DNA from: Gelidibacter japonicus
GTDB lineage: Bacteria; Bacteroidota; Bacteroidia; Flavobacteriales; Flavobacteriaceae
Assembly: GCF_010725055.1 (NCBI RefSeq)
Contig: NZ_BJKB01000008.1
Location: forward strand, 124,001 to 188,000
DNA length: 64,000 nt
Direction: 5' to 3'
Under the pieces are notes generated by a model that had not been told where the DNA came from, did no database searches, and was given only the letters and a program-made list of their open reading frames with translations. Positions 38,288 through 46,090 of this stretch are shown here, piece after piece. Position 1 is the stretch's first letter. The number at the start of each line of letters is the position of its first letter. The translations under genes and the position numbers were made by a program.

Positions 38288-38512
38288 ATGGACATTATTA
38301 ATGAAGCACTCGAATTTGAGAAGCAAAAATTAAGATCACTCTCTACTAGTGACAGAATAGAAATTTCCAGAAAAGCAAAAAGCCTTATTTTAGGGCTGAA
38401 TGAGATTTATAAACGCAAGAAAGATGAACAGATCATGGACATTATGAAACGATTGACGGTCATCAAACAGAGAGTGGAAAAACGATTGAAAGGTAAACCA
38501 CTTACTGCTTAG
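38288..38512 (+). CDS. small helical protein downstream of folE
   Basis: 74 residues, highly charged and predicted all-helical (about a quarter Lys/Arg), with a repeated leucine/isoleucine heptad pattern from residue 8. No named domain. Only four bases separate it from folE, so the two are an operon. Could bind RNA or protein by its coiled coil. Function unknown. Confidence 0.6.
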   Translation: MDIINEALEFEKQKLRSLSTSDRIEISRKAKSLILGLNEIYKRKKDEQIMDIMKRLTVIKQRVEKRLKGKPLTA

Positions 38513-38792
38513 GTTGAACATAAAATAATCACCGGAAACCTATTGGGTTATTTGGGCAAATGGCTGAAATAACCCAATAGTTCCAAAATTAAAACATAAA
38601 GTGTTCTTCAATTCTGCGGTCAAAGGTCAGGGTTTTTATTTATAATATTCTATAGGAGAATCGTCACAAAATGGAACGAAACTAAGATAGAATTTTTACT
38701 TTTTAATAGCCTTACCCAGTCATCAGCAGAATCCCGAACCTACTCTTAGGATGGTTTTTATCAAGGAGCAACGAAAAAATTAAAAGTAAGAT

Positions 38793-39254
38793 ATGAAGTT
38801 TTTAAAACCACTTTTCGTATTTCTGATCCTAAACTTTGGTGCCCTGGGACTTGGCATCTTGCTTATGGGCAATGGTCCTACAAGCGATTGGTACACCTCT
38901 ATGAACCAAGCACCTTGGACGCCTCCAAATTGGCTTTTTGGCATAGCGTGGACATTCATCATGCTCTGCTTTTCATTTTATATGACCTTTCTTTATCTCA
39001 AGCATCCCACCAATAAAGTCATCGCCCTTTTTATCTTTCAATTTGTTTTGAATGTAGCCTGGAACTTCATCTTTTTCAATCAGCATTTGATTGCCTTTGG
39101 ATTGCTGACCCTCATCGCATTGACGTTCGTCATTACCGCATTTTTAGTTACATATTTCAGATTGTTGAAAGCGTATTCCCTGCTTATTGTCCCGTATTTT
39201 ATATGGATCTATATTGCAACCACTCTAAACCTGTATATATTAATAAACAATTAA
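38793..39254 (+). CDS. tspO: TspO/MBR-family membrane protein
   Basis: 153 residues with five membrane helices. The TspO pattern is clear: WYTSMNQAPWTPPNWLFGIAWTFI in the first loop and helix 2, NVAWNFIFFNQHLIAFG in helix 4, and a Trp-rich composition throughout. TspO proteins bind porphyrins and handle light- or oxygen-linked stress. This fits the photolyase cluster. Confidence 0.92.
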   Translation: MKFLKPLFVFLILNFGALGLGILLMGNGPTSDWYTSMNQAPWTPPNWLFGIAWTFIMLCFSFYMTFLYLKHPTNKVIALFIFQFVLNVAWNFIFFNQHLIAFGLLTLIALTFVITAFLVTYFRLLKAYSLLIVPYFIWIYIATTLNLYILINN

Positions 39255-39396
39255 AGACGATTTGGCTTTTAACGGGATTGGCTTATTGACCATTTTGAAT
39301 CTCTTCACGAGGTTCTCCTGAAATGTTGCTGGCATTCTGGAAACGTAAATCCCATTTAGAATTACCTAAACCCACCACCGCTTCCGCACCATTACT

Positions 39397-39879
39397 ATGA
39401 AAATATACACCCTTCACCAAAAGCAGAACTTGCCCATTAGCATTGAAACCGCATGGGATTTCCTTTCTGACCCAAGAAATTTAAAAACGATAACACCAGA
39501 GTACATGGGTTTTAATATTCTGTCTGGAGCCGACAGACCGATGTTTGCGGGACAAATCATCCAATATATCGTTACGCCTGTCATGGGCATTAAAACCAAA
39601 TGGGTCACTGAAATCACCCACAGTGTCAAAAATGAATATTTTGTGGATGAACAGCGGTTTGGACCGTATGCGTTGTGGCACCACAAACATTTTATTAAAG
39701 AAATTGACGGTGGTGTCGAAATGGAAGATATTATCGATTATAAATTACCCTTTGGCATTTTAGGTCAATGGGTCCACCCTATTATTGTCAAACCGAAATT
39801 GGACGAAATTTTTAATTTTAGAAGAAAAAAGCTGGAAACACTTTTTGGGGTTTATAAAGATCGAATTTCAAGTAGTTGA
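39397..39879 (+). CDS. SRPBCC-family ligand-binding protein
   Basis: 160 residues of the START-like helix-grip fold: N-terminal HQKQNLPISIETAWDFLSDPRNL, then PEYMGFNIL, and a late PFGILGQWVHPI followed by the long closing helix. Proteins of this kind sit beside photolyase genes in many Bacteroidetes. Ligand unknown. Separated from tspO by 142 bases and from the photolyase by repeats. Confidence 0.85.
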   Translation: MKIYTLHQKQNLPISIETAWDFLSDPRNLKTITPEYMGFNILSGADRPMFAGQIIQYIVTPVMGIKTKWVTEITHSVKNEYFVDEQRFGPYALWHHKHFIKEIDGGVEMEDIIDYKLPFGILGQWVHPIIVKPKLDEIFNFRRKKLETLFGVYKDRISSS

Positions 39880-39884
39880 AATTG

Positions 39885-39916
39885 CTTGCCCGTCCACAGC
39901 GAAGCGTAGGCAGGAA
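39885..39916. repeat. REP-like palindromic element
   Basis: CTTGCCCGTCCACAGCG then AAGCGTAGGCAGGAAG is an imperfect hairpin sharing its CCCGTCC core with the element at 20064-20098. Confidence 0.6.
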
Positions 39917-39979
39917 GTTGAAGCGCATCGTACGATTAACATTCAATGCTATAGATGCGAAGACGTGGAACTTTGAATA

Positions 39980-40210
39980 TTTAATTTTTGAACACCGAAT
40001 AGCGAATTTTGAATAGCGAATGATGAAATAGAACATCGCAAAAACTTTGAACTCTGAACTCTGAACTCCGAACTTTAAGCTTTGAACCCTAAATAGATGC
40101 AAAGAGCTGAAAATTTGAACCTTTAATTTTTGAACACCGAATAGCGAATTTTGAATAACGAATGACGAAATAGAACATCGCAAAAACTCTGAACTCTGAA
40201 CTCTGAACTC
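39980..40210. repeat. two 89-bp direct repeats before the photolyase gene
   Basis: Copy 1 spans 39980-40068 and copy 2 spans 40122-40210. They differ at only a few positions and end in TGAACTC heptamers. Copy 2 finishes six bases before the photolyase start. The 53 bases between include further heptamer-like text. Confidence 0.85.
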
Positions 40211-40216
40211 AAAAAA

Positions 40217-41530
40217 ATGAAACAAATGAAAAACCCCATCAACATCTTCTGGTTCCGCCGCGATTTGAGATTGGATGACAATATCGGTTTCTATGAGGCC
40301 TTGACTTCGAAACACCCTGTGCTTCCCCTCTTTATTTTTGATACGGAGATCTTGGAAGGTCTTCCTGAAGATGATGCACGTGTGAGCTTCATATTTGATA
40401 CGCTGCAAAACATGCGAACTAGATTGCAGGAGGAGCACGATAGCAGTCTGGCCATATACCACGGAAAACCTTTGGAGATTTTCAAACACCTTGTCAAGGA
40501 TTTTGATATTGCCACAGTTTACACCAATCACGATTACGAACCCTACGCCCAAAAGCGCGATTCGGAAATCAAGGAGTTTCTAGCACCAAAGAACATCGAC
40601 TTCCTCACTTATAAGGATCAGGTGATTTTTGAAAAAAACGAAGTTGTGAAAAAAGATGGCGAGCCTTATGTTGTCTATACGCCTTATATGAAGGTTTGGA
40701 AGGAAAAATTCAAGACCCTTAATTTGAAAATTTACGATACCAAGTCCTATGTTCACAACCTCGTCAAAAACACTAGACTTCCAAACTTAAGCTTGTCCGA
40801 AATTGGGTTTAAAAAAGCATCGCAAACCATTGCCGATTATGAGGTGACCCCATCCATGATTCAAGACTACGAAAAAACCCGAAATTTCCCTGCCCAGGAC
40901 AGCACCTCCCGATTGGGCCCACATTTGCGTTTTGGAACCGTCAGCATTCGAAAAATAATGGCAAAAGCCATTGCCGAAAAAAATGAAGTATTTTGGCAAG
41001 AACTTATTTGGCGTGAATTCTTTATGCAAATTCTATGGCATTTTCCACATACGGTCAATGAAAGTTTCAAACCGAAATATGACCGCATTGAATGGCGAAA
41101 CAATGAAGCAGAATTCAAACGTTGGTGCGAAGGCATGACCGGATATCCGCTGGTTGATGCGGGGATGCGTCAATTGAATGCTACTGGATTTATGCATAAT
41201 CGGGTGCGGATGTTGGTCGGCAGTTTTCTATGTAAGCACCTCTTGATTGACTGGCGTTGGGGCGAAGCCTACTTCGCTGAGAAATTGCACGATTACGAGA
41301 TGTCAAGCAATGTTGGGAATTGGCAATGGGTTGCAGGAAGTGGTGTAGATGCCGCGCCTTACTTTCGCATTTTCAATCCGACCACTCAGATTGAAAAATT
41401 TGACAAAGATTTAAAATACATCCGCAAATGGGTCCCTGAATTCCAAGAATTGACCTATCCCGAAAAAATGGTGGACCATAAAGAAGCCCGACAGCGTTGT
41501 TTGGAGAGGTATAAACGCGCCTTAGATTAA
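40217..41530 (+). CDS. class I photolyase/cryptochrome family protein
   Basis: 437 residues. N-terminal antenna domain begins INIFWFRRDLRLDDNIGFYEAL. The FAD-binding domain carries TSRLGPHLRFGTVSIR, WQELIWREFFMQILWHFP, and the MRQLNATGFMHNRVRM and DYEMSSNVGNWQWVAG motifs with the electron-transfer tryptophans. It would repair pyrimidine dimers using blue light, or act as a light sensor. Length is slightly under E. coli PhrB (472). A second ATG nine bases downstream is possible as start. Low-complexity repeats sit directly upstream, so its promoter is not visible. Confidence 0.93.
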   Translation: MKQMKNPINIFWFRRDLRLDDNIGFYEALTSKHPVLPLFIFDTEILEGLPEDDARVSFIFDTLQNMRTRLQEEHDSSLAIYHGKPLEIFKHLVKDFDIATVYTNHDYEPYAQKRDSEIKEFLAPKNIDFLTYKDQVIFEKNEVVKKDGEPYVVYTPYMKVWKEKFKTLNLKIYDTKSYVHNLVKNTRLPNLSLSEIGFKKASQTIADYEVTPSMIQDYEKTRNFPAQDSTSRLGPHLRFGTVSIRKIMAKAIAEKNEVFWQELIWREFFMQILWHFPHTVNESFKPKYDRIEWRNNEAEFKRWCEGMTGYPLVDAGMRQLNATGFMHNRVRMLVGSFLCKHLLIDWRWGEAYFAEKLHDYEMSSNVGNWQWVAGSGVDAAPYFRIFNPTTQIEKFDKDLKYIRKWVPEFQELTYPEKMVDHKEARQRCLERYKRALD

Positions 41531-41887
41531 GGTCTCTACTTTCCAAATAACTTCAAAACCCTTTTGGTGGTCATTTCAATGGATGGAATTGTTGACCGCA
41601 TTTGTCACTTATGAGCTAACAAATTGATCGCTATCTTTTGAACTCAATTGAAAATTAAAAAATAATTGTTTATCCGCTTTTGGTCAAAGGAATTAAAACT
41701 TGAAAATACAATGCCGATTTTTTGTTTGCCCTTCTGATAGATTCTGTGTTAACTAACAAGAGATTTTCTTTTTTTGTTTTATTATTTTTGTTATTCAAGA
41801 CGGCTATAAGCTAGTTGGCAACAAGCCAAAATCCGTAAAATCAAGAAATATTCGAACTGAATTTTATAATTTAGTATCTTTGATAAA
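41531..41887. other. intergenic region with the left flank of the toxin-antitoxin cassette
   Basis: 357 bases with no gene. Contains TATAAGCTAGTTGGCAACAA (from 41805), related to text just after the toxin gene: TTGGCAA (41815-41821) is inverted as TTGCCAA at 42457-42463, and TATAAGCTA reappears directly at 42469. A -7 box TATCTTTG lies at 41875-41882. Confidence 0.6.
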
Positions 41888-42133
41888 ATGCAATTCAAAA
41901 TGAATATAGATGCTCGAAAAATAGAATTTATTCAAGAATTTTTAAAAGTTCAAAGTGAGGACGTCATTTCTCGTCTTGAAAAAATTTTGAGAAAGGAAAA
42001 TAACACTTCAGACGAAAACAAATTTGAGCCAATGACTGAAGAGGAATTGAATAAAAGAATTGACCAATCGGAATCGGATTTCCGCAATAACCGATTCAAA
42101 AGCAGTTCGGAACTTTTATCCAAATACGAATAA
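41888..42133 (+). CDS. antitoxin of a ParE/RelE-type module
   Basis: 81 residues, acidic, with an N-terminal helical part and a C-terminal unstructured acidic tail (PMTEEELNKRIDQSESDFRNN), the usual look of an antitoxin that wraps its toxin. The downstream toxin ATG overlaps its stop by one base. The promoter box at 41875-41882 is so near that the second ATG (41900) could be the true start. Family not named with certainty. Confidence 0.75.
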   Translation: MQFKMNIDARKIEFIQEFLKVQSEDVISRLEKILRKENNTSDENKFEPMTEEELNKRIDQSESDFRNNRFKSSSELLSKYE

Positions 42134-42450
42134 TGGGATTAAAGATAATTTGGTCTGCATTTGCTGAATCTCAACTTGACGAAATTTATGATTATTACGA
42201 AAAGAAAGCAAGTTCAAGAGTTGCTACAAAACTCGTAAAGGGCATTATCAACGAACCAAAAAAATTGATTAAATCTCCTTTCATCGGACAAGAAGAAGAA
42301 TTGCTCAAGGATAGAAAAATCAAATATCACTATCTGGTTTTTAAAAAATACAAATTAATATATTCGGTCGACGAACAAAACGGATTTATAAAAATTGCTG
42401 ATGTTTTTGACACTCGACAAAATCCGCCGAAAATGAAACGGACGAAATAA
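42133..42450 (+). CDS. ParE/RelE-superfamily toxin
   Basis: 105 residues. Pattern of the family: LKIIWSAFAESQLDEIYDYYE at the N-terminus, a central helix pair, then KIKYHYLVFKKYKLIYSVDEQ and DVFDTRQNP at the end. RelE types cleave mRNA on the ribosome while ParE types poison gyrase. The sequence does not decide. Coupled to the antitoxin by a one-base overlap. Confidence 0.85.
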   Translation: MGLKIIWSAFAESQLDEIYDYYEKKASSRVATKLVKGIINEPKKLIKSPFIGQEEELLKDRKIKYHYLVFKKYKLIYSVDEQNGFIKIADVFDTRQNPPKMKRTK

Positions 42451-42496
42451 AGCCAGTTGCCAAGAAAGTATAAGCTATGGCTTGGTCAGTCCACAC

Positions 42497-42521
42497 TTGG
42501 AAAATCCTGCAGATTTTCCAA
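42497..42521. terminator. hairpin after the toxin gene
   Basis: Perfect inverted repeat TTGGAAAATC-CTGCA-GATTTTCCAA, followed about 8 bases later by TTTTTATTT. A probable terminator for the toxin-antitoxin unit, or part of the end of the neighbouring IS. Confidence 0.55.
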
Positions 42522-42599
42522 AACCAGTTTTTATTTGGAGAGGTTCGTGCCGAGACACGCCACAGCTCATATACATAAATGTCTGTAAAAGGATACTTT

Positions 42600-43630
42600 C
42601 TGCATTTGCATTTGGTGTCCTTTTTTGTTGATAATTATTCTCAAACCTAGTTTTATTCTTATCTATAACAAATATAAGTTCCAGCATTTTTCTCTGCACA
42701 GCTATCAGTGCTTTCATTTTAACCCCGCTTTTGGCAACGATTCTCGCATAGATTTTTATGGGATTCATTGTACTTGACGGATGACAGAGAAGGTAGATGC
42801 AATGATTTTCTAAGATGCCTGTTCCCTTTTCTTGATATTCGAGGTTTGCCCTTCACTGATGTACCTGATTGTTTTTCCCTAACATCTAAACCTGCATAAC
42901 CGGTCAACTGTTTTTTGTTTCTTATCAGCTCGAACCCATTGGTCTCAGCTAATACTATAACCGCCGTCAGTTCTCCCACGCCCGGGTATAGTGCAAATAT
43001 TCTTTATTCGCTCCATGATATCTGGATGGTCCTTTAGCAACACTGCTATGTCCATCTTGATTTCTTTCTCTTGTCCGTTGAGAAACTTGATGCGCTCTGC
43101 AATGCGTTTTAGGCTTCTTTCATTTGGCGTAGCCTCTGTTTTCTCTAGGTGTAGCTGATTTTTGACCATTGATCTCTGATCCACTATTTGATCACGCTCC
43201 CGGGTTAATTGCTTGAGCTGTCTATAAGCTTCTTTGGGAGGCTCCAGTTCTCTAGTTTACGTTCAAGACCAAACCTCATAATAGCCTGTGACGCTGTTTT
43301 ATCAGTAATCGTATTTATGTCCAATGTCCTAAAAAAATTACTGATCTTATTGGGCAATACAACACTTAGATCAAAACCACTTTCATCAAGGACATAGGCA
43401 AGTTTTTCGTGATAGACTCCAGTAGCCTCCATGACATATCTAACGCTATCTGCATTATGACCGTGATCAGCAACCCAATCGATCAAAGATTTTATACCAT
43501 TGTCGGTGTTTTTAAACACTTTGTACGCTATGATCTCTACGTCAAGACTCTCATAGAGTCTTCCCAGAGATACAACTAATTCCTTTTGAGCTACATCAAT
43601 ACCTGCAACCTCTTTTAAAACTTTTTTCAC
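42600..43630 (-). pseudogene. IS110-family transposase, three frameshifts
   Basis: Pieces of one DEDD transposase lie in successive frames. Residues from 43630: GIDVAQKELVVSLG (first Asp), VMEATGVYHEKLAYVL (Glu) and DKTASQAIMRFG (Asp). The frame is lost near 43238, resumes as ERDQIVDQRSM and the coiled part (43184-42985), is lost again at a GGGC run near 42982, and resumes as VLAETNGFELIRNKKQLTGYAGLDV. That piece contains the family C-terminal GKPRISRKGNRHLRKSL with its serine. A third shift near 42760 leads to IVAKSGVKMKALIAVQRKML. Each break is a single-base slip. The element can no longer make its transposase. No terminal inverted repeats, as usual for IS110; the ends cannot be fixed. Confidence 0.85.
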
Positions 43631-44111
43631 ATGTCAATTTTTAAGATTAAAAGTGAAAAATCTCTGTTCGTCTTTTCTCCTGGTTGGATATTCTGGATAC
43701 CGTTAAAGTTCCTTACATTCTGTTCAAACTCTACGGGATATAAAAGGATAAGGTCATATCTATCGGTCGATATATCTTATGATTATCTATCCATCGGTTG
43801 ACTCTTATCCTCATTCACTTATATTTGTAAAACTAAAAATTTATTTCCAAAGCAAACATAGGAGCTATCGGGTCAAAAGGGAGCAAAAAATCTCAATGAA
43901 TAATTGATTTGAGCATAAGCCATCCTTTAGTATCGATAACTATCGGGAGGATCAAGGATTATTCGGATTTTAAATGAGCAATTTCAATTTTTTTTTTAGG
44001 ATTGATTATGGCTATGCAATAAAAATACTTCAAAAAATACTGTAACATTTTTAAGATGCTCGTATCCAAAAGAAAAATCATCGAATATTAATTTAATCTT
44101 TTGTGACTATT
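43631..44111. other. noncoding end of the IS110-like element and intergenic space
   Basis: 481 bases without a gene. The part nearest the transposase holds the long stem at 43746-43810. Beyond about 43850 I see only AT-rich spacer with scattered TATCG text before the hydrolase gene. Confidence 0.5.
43746..43810 (-). ncRNA. structured element, candidate IS110 bridge RNA part
   Basis: GGATAAGGTC (43746-43755) pairs with GACTCTTATCC (43800-43810) with one bulged base, closing a loop that holds a second stem ATATC/GATAT (43756-43773) around TATCGGTC. It lies about 115 bases upstream of the transposase start, where IS110-group elements encode their bridge RNA. No RNA has been shown here. Confidence 0.4.
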
Positions 44112-44963
44112 ATGAACATCAAAATCAGCATTGCCATTATCCTTTACTTTATTCATTTTTCCTTATCTACAGTTGACTCTCCCGAAAGCTACCCTTTTAC
44201 TGTTGAAATATCTGGTCAAGGCGATAAGGCGATCCTCTTTATTCCAGGATTTGCCAGTTCCGGTGAGGTCTGGGAGGACACTGTAAAACAATTTGAGCCC
44301 AACTATACATGTTATACCTTTACCATGGCAGGATTTGCAGGGGTAGCTCCACAATCACCGATCACTTTTGACCATTGGAAATCAGAAATTGCCAATTACA
44401 TCAAAAACGAAAACATTGAAAAGCCTATCCTAATTGGCCACAGTATGGGTGGTGGGCTGGCTATGGCCATTGCCGCCGATTTTCCAGAGCTTATTGAAAA
44501 AATGGTTATCGTAGATGCTCTTCCAGCCTTAATGGCATTGACCAATCCCAATTTCAAATCCACTGATAATGTAGACTGCACCGACATGGTCAAGCAGTTT
44601 CAGGAGATGAGCGATGAAAGCTTTTACGAGATGCAAAAATCGAGCTTGCCGATGTTGATGCAGAATACCGAAATGCACGACACCGTTCTAGGATGGAGTA
44701 TGGCATCAGATAGAGAAACCTTTGCTAAAATGTACTGCGACTTTTCCAATACCGATTTAAGACCACTACTTAGTCGGATTGAGTGCCCAACACTCGTTCT
44801 TTTGGAATCTTATTTTGTAAATTTCAAATCCGCAATTGAAGCGCAATACCAGGACCTAAAGACGGCGCAGTTGCGCTATGCCAATAAGGGTCTACATTTT
44901 ATAATGTATGATGATGTCGATTGGTATTTAAAAGAGTTACATCAATTTATGACAGCCCACTAA
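44112..44963 (+). CDS. alpha/beta hydrolase
   Basis: 283 residues from the ATG at 44112, with a signal peptide (IKISIAIILYFIHFSL). Catalytic nucleophile Ser lies in LIGHSMGGGLAMAIAADFPE, and the oxyanion region in LFIPGFASSGEVWEDT. The charge-relay His is probably in NKGLHFIMYDD. A GTG nine bases earlier is also in frame. It overlaps the ECF sigma gene by one base and belongs to its operon. Substrate unknown. Probably secreted to the periplasm. Confidence 0.85.
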   Translation: MNIKISIAIILYFIHFSLSTVDSPESYPFTVEISGQGDKAILFIPGFASSGEVWEDTVKQFEPNYTCYTFTMAGFAGVAPQSPITFDHWKSEIANYIKNENIEKPILIGHSMGGGLAMAIAADFPELIEKMVIVDALPALMALTNPNFKSTDNVDCTDMVKQFQEMSDESFYEMQKSSLPMLMQNTEMHDTVLGWSMASDRETFAKMYCDFSNTDLRPLLSRIECPTLVLLESYFVNFKSAIEAQYQDLKTAQLRYANKGLHFIMYDDVDWYLKELHQFMTAH

Positions 44964-45433
44964 TGCCTTTTGAAGAGATTTACAATAACTACTGGTCAAA
45001 AATCTTTCGTCTCTGCATGGGCTATGTGAACGACCATGCTTTGGCACAAGATCTGGCCCAGGAGACCTTTATCATCGTTTGGCAACAATTACCAAATTTC
45101 AGAAATGAATCCAACATTGGAACGTGGATTTACCGAATTGCCTCGAACAGATGCCTAAGGCAACTTGAAACCGACAAAAGAATTCAAAAATCGGAATTGC
45201 CCTTTCAAATAAAAGAAGAGGCCCCTTTATCGATAGAACCACAAATCCAATTTTTATACACCTGTATTTCTGAACTTCCGGAAACCGATCGGATCATCAT
45301 TTCGCTGGAATTGGAGGATATCAAACAGGCAGAAATCGCTAAAATTGTTGGGCTATCGGAAGGCAATATCCGAGTCAGGATTCACCGTATCAAAGCAATC
45401 TTAACAGAAAAATTCAAAGTCTATGAGCGCTAA
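44963..45433 (+). CDS. ECF-family RNA polymerase sigma factor
   Basis: 156 residues from the ATG at 44963, which overlaps the hydrolase stop. Sigma region 2: FRLCMGYVNDHALAQDLAQETFIIVWQQL, with the -10 recognition stretch FRNESNIGTWIYRIASNRCL. Sigma region 4: LPETDRIIISLELEDIKQAEIAKIVGLSEGNIRVRIHRIK, a helix-turn-helix. An in-frame TTG at 44921 is inside the hydrolase and unlikely. It overlaps the downstream membrane-protein gene by 11 bases. Confidence 0.92.
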   Translation: MPFEEIYNNYWSKIFRLCMGYVNDHALAQDLAQETFIIVWQQLPNFRNESNIGTWIYRIASNRCLRQLETDKRIQKSELPFQIKEEAPLSIEPQIQFLYTCISELPETDRIIISLELEDIKQAEIAKIVGLSEGNIRVRIHRIKAILTEKFKVYER

Positions 45434-46031
45434 TATCGATTTTAAAAATCTTTGGAAACAACAGGAAGCTGAGCAACCTGAACTTTCGGATTTAATGCTA
45501 CTACTGAGAAGTTACAAAAACAAAGGCCTAAAGCGCCTGGTATTGACCAATGTTCTATTAGTTATCACGACGGTGGGTTTAGTGTTGATCTGGTATTATT
45601 TTCAACCCCAATTGATCACCACAAAGATCGGGCTTATAACTACCATATTAGCTATGCTTATTTTTGTTCTTGCCTACAATACGCTATTTAAATATTACAA
45701 ATCTGCTTCTGAATTTGAAAGCAATAGCGCCTATTTGAAGAATTTAATTACCATTAAACGTAAACAAAAATTTATGCAGACCACGATGCTGCAGCTCTAT
45801 TTTATTTTACTCTCCCTTGGAGTCTGTCTATATCTATATGAATATGTCAAATTGATGCCCACAGTTGTAGGGCTTTTGGTCTATGCGCTAACCCTTGCGT
45901 GGTTGGCATTCAACTGGTTTTATCTCCGACCAAAAACCATAAAAAAACAAGAGAAAAAATTGGACATCTTGATCAAAAAGTTTGAAATGATCAATCGGCA
46001 GTTGGATGAGCTGGATGAATTAAATGCATAA
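45423..46031 (+). CDS. membrane protein, candidate anti-sigma factor
   Basis: 202 residues with a soluble N-terminus of about 38 residues, four membrane spans (residues 40-58, 67-85, 118-136, 146-163) and a charged C-terminal coil (KKFEMINRQLDELDEL). It starts inside the ECF sigma gene, and the first soluble part (NLWKQQEAEQPELSDLML) is of the size that binds sigma in known anti-sigma proteins. No zinc-binding HCC motif. The anti-sigma role is inference from operon position. Confidence 0.6.
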   Translation: MSANIDFKNLWKQQEAEQPELSDLMLLLRSYKNKGLKRLVLTNVLLVITTVGLVLIWYYFQPQLITTKIGLITTILAMLIFVLAYNTLFKYYKSASEFESNSAYLKNLITIKRKQKFMQTTMLQLYFILLSLGVCLYLYEYVKLMPTVVGLLVYALTLAWLAFNWFYLRPKTIKKQEKKLDILIKKFEMINRQLDELDELNA

Positions 46032-46063
46032 AACAATGCCTCGAAAAATTCGAGGCATTGTTT
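46031..46063. terminator. bidirectional terminator between anti-sigma candidate and murA
   Basis: Perfect 15-base inverted repeat AAACAATGCCTCGAA / TTCGAGGCATTGTTT with a three-A loop, flanked by A and T. Serves the two convergent genes. Confidence 0.9.
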
Positions 46064-46090
46064 AATAGTATATTTTATAGTCAAAGGTGA

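Noticed and set aside
39818-40552. 244-codon open frame on the minus strand
   Set aside because: It runs through the 89-bp repeats and antisense to the SRPBCC and photolyase genes. Its residues are low-complexity and unlike a protein family.
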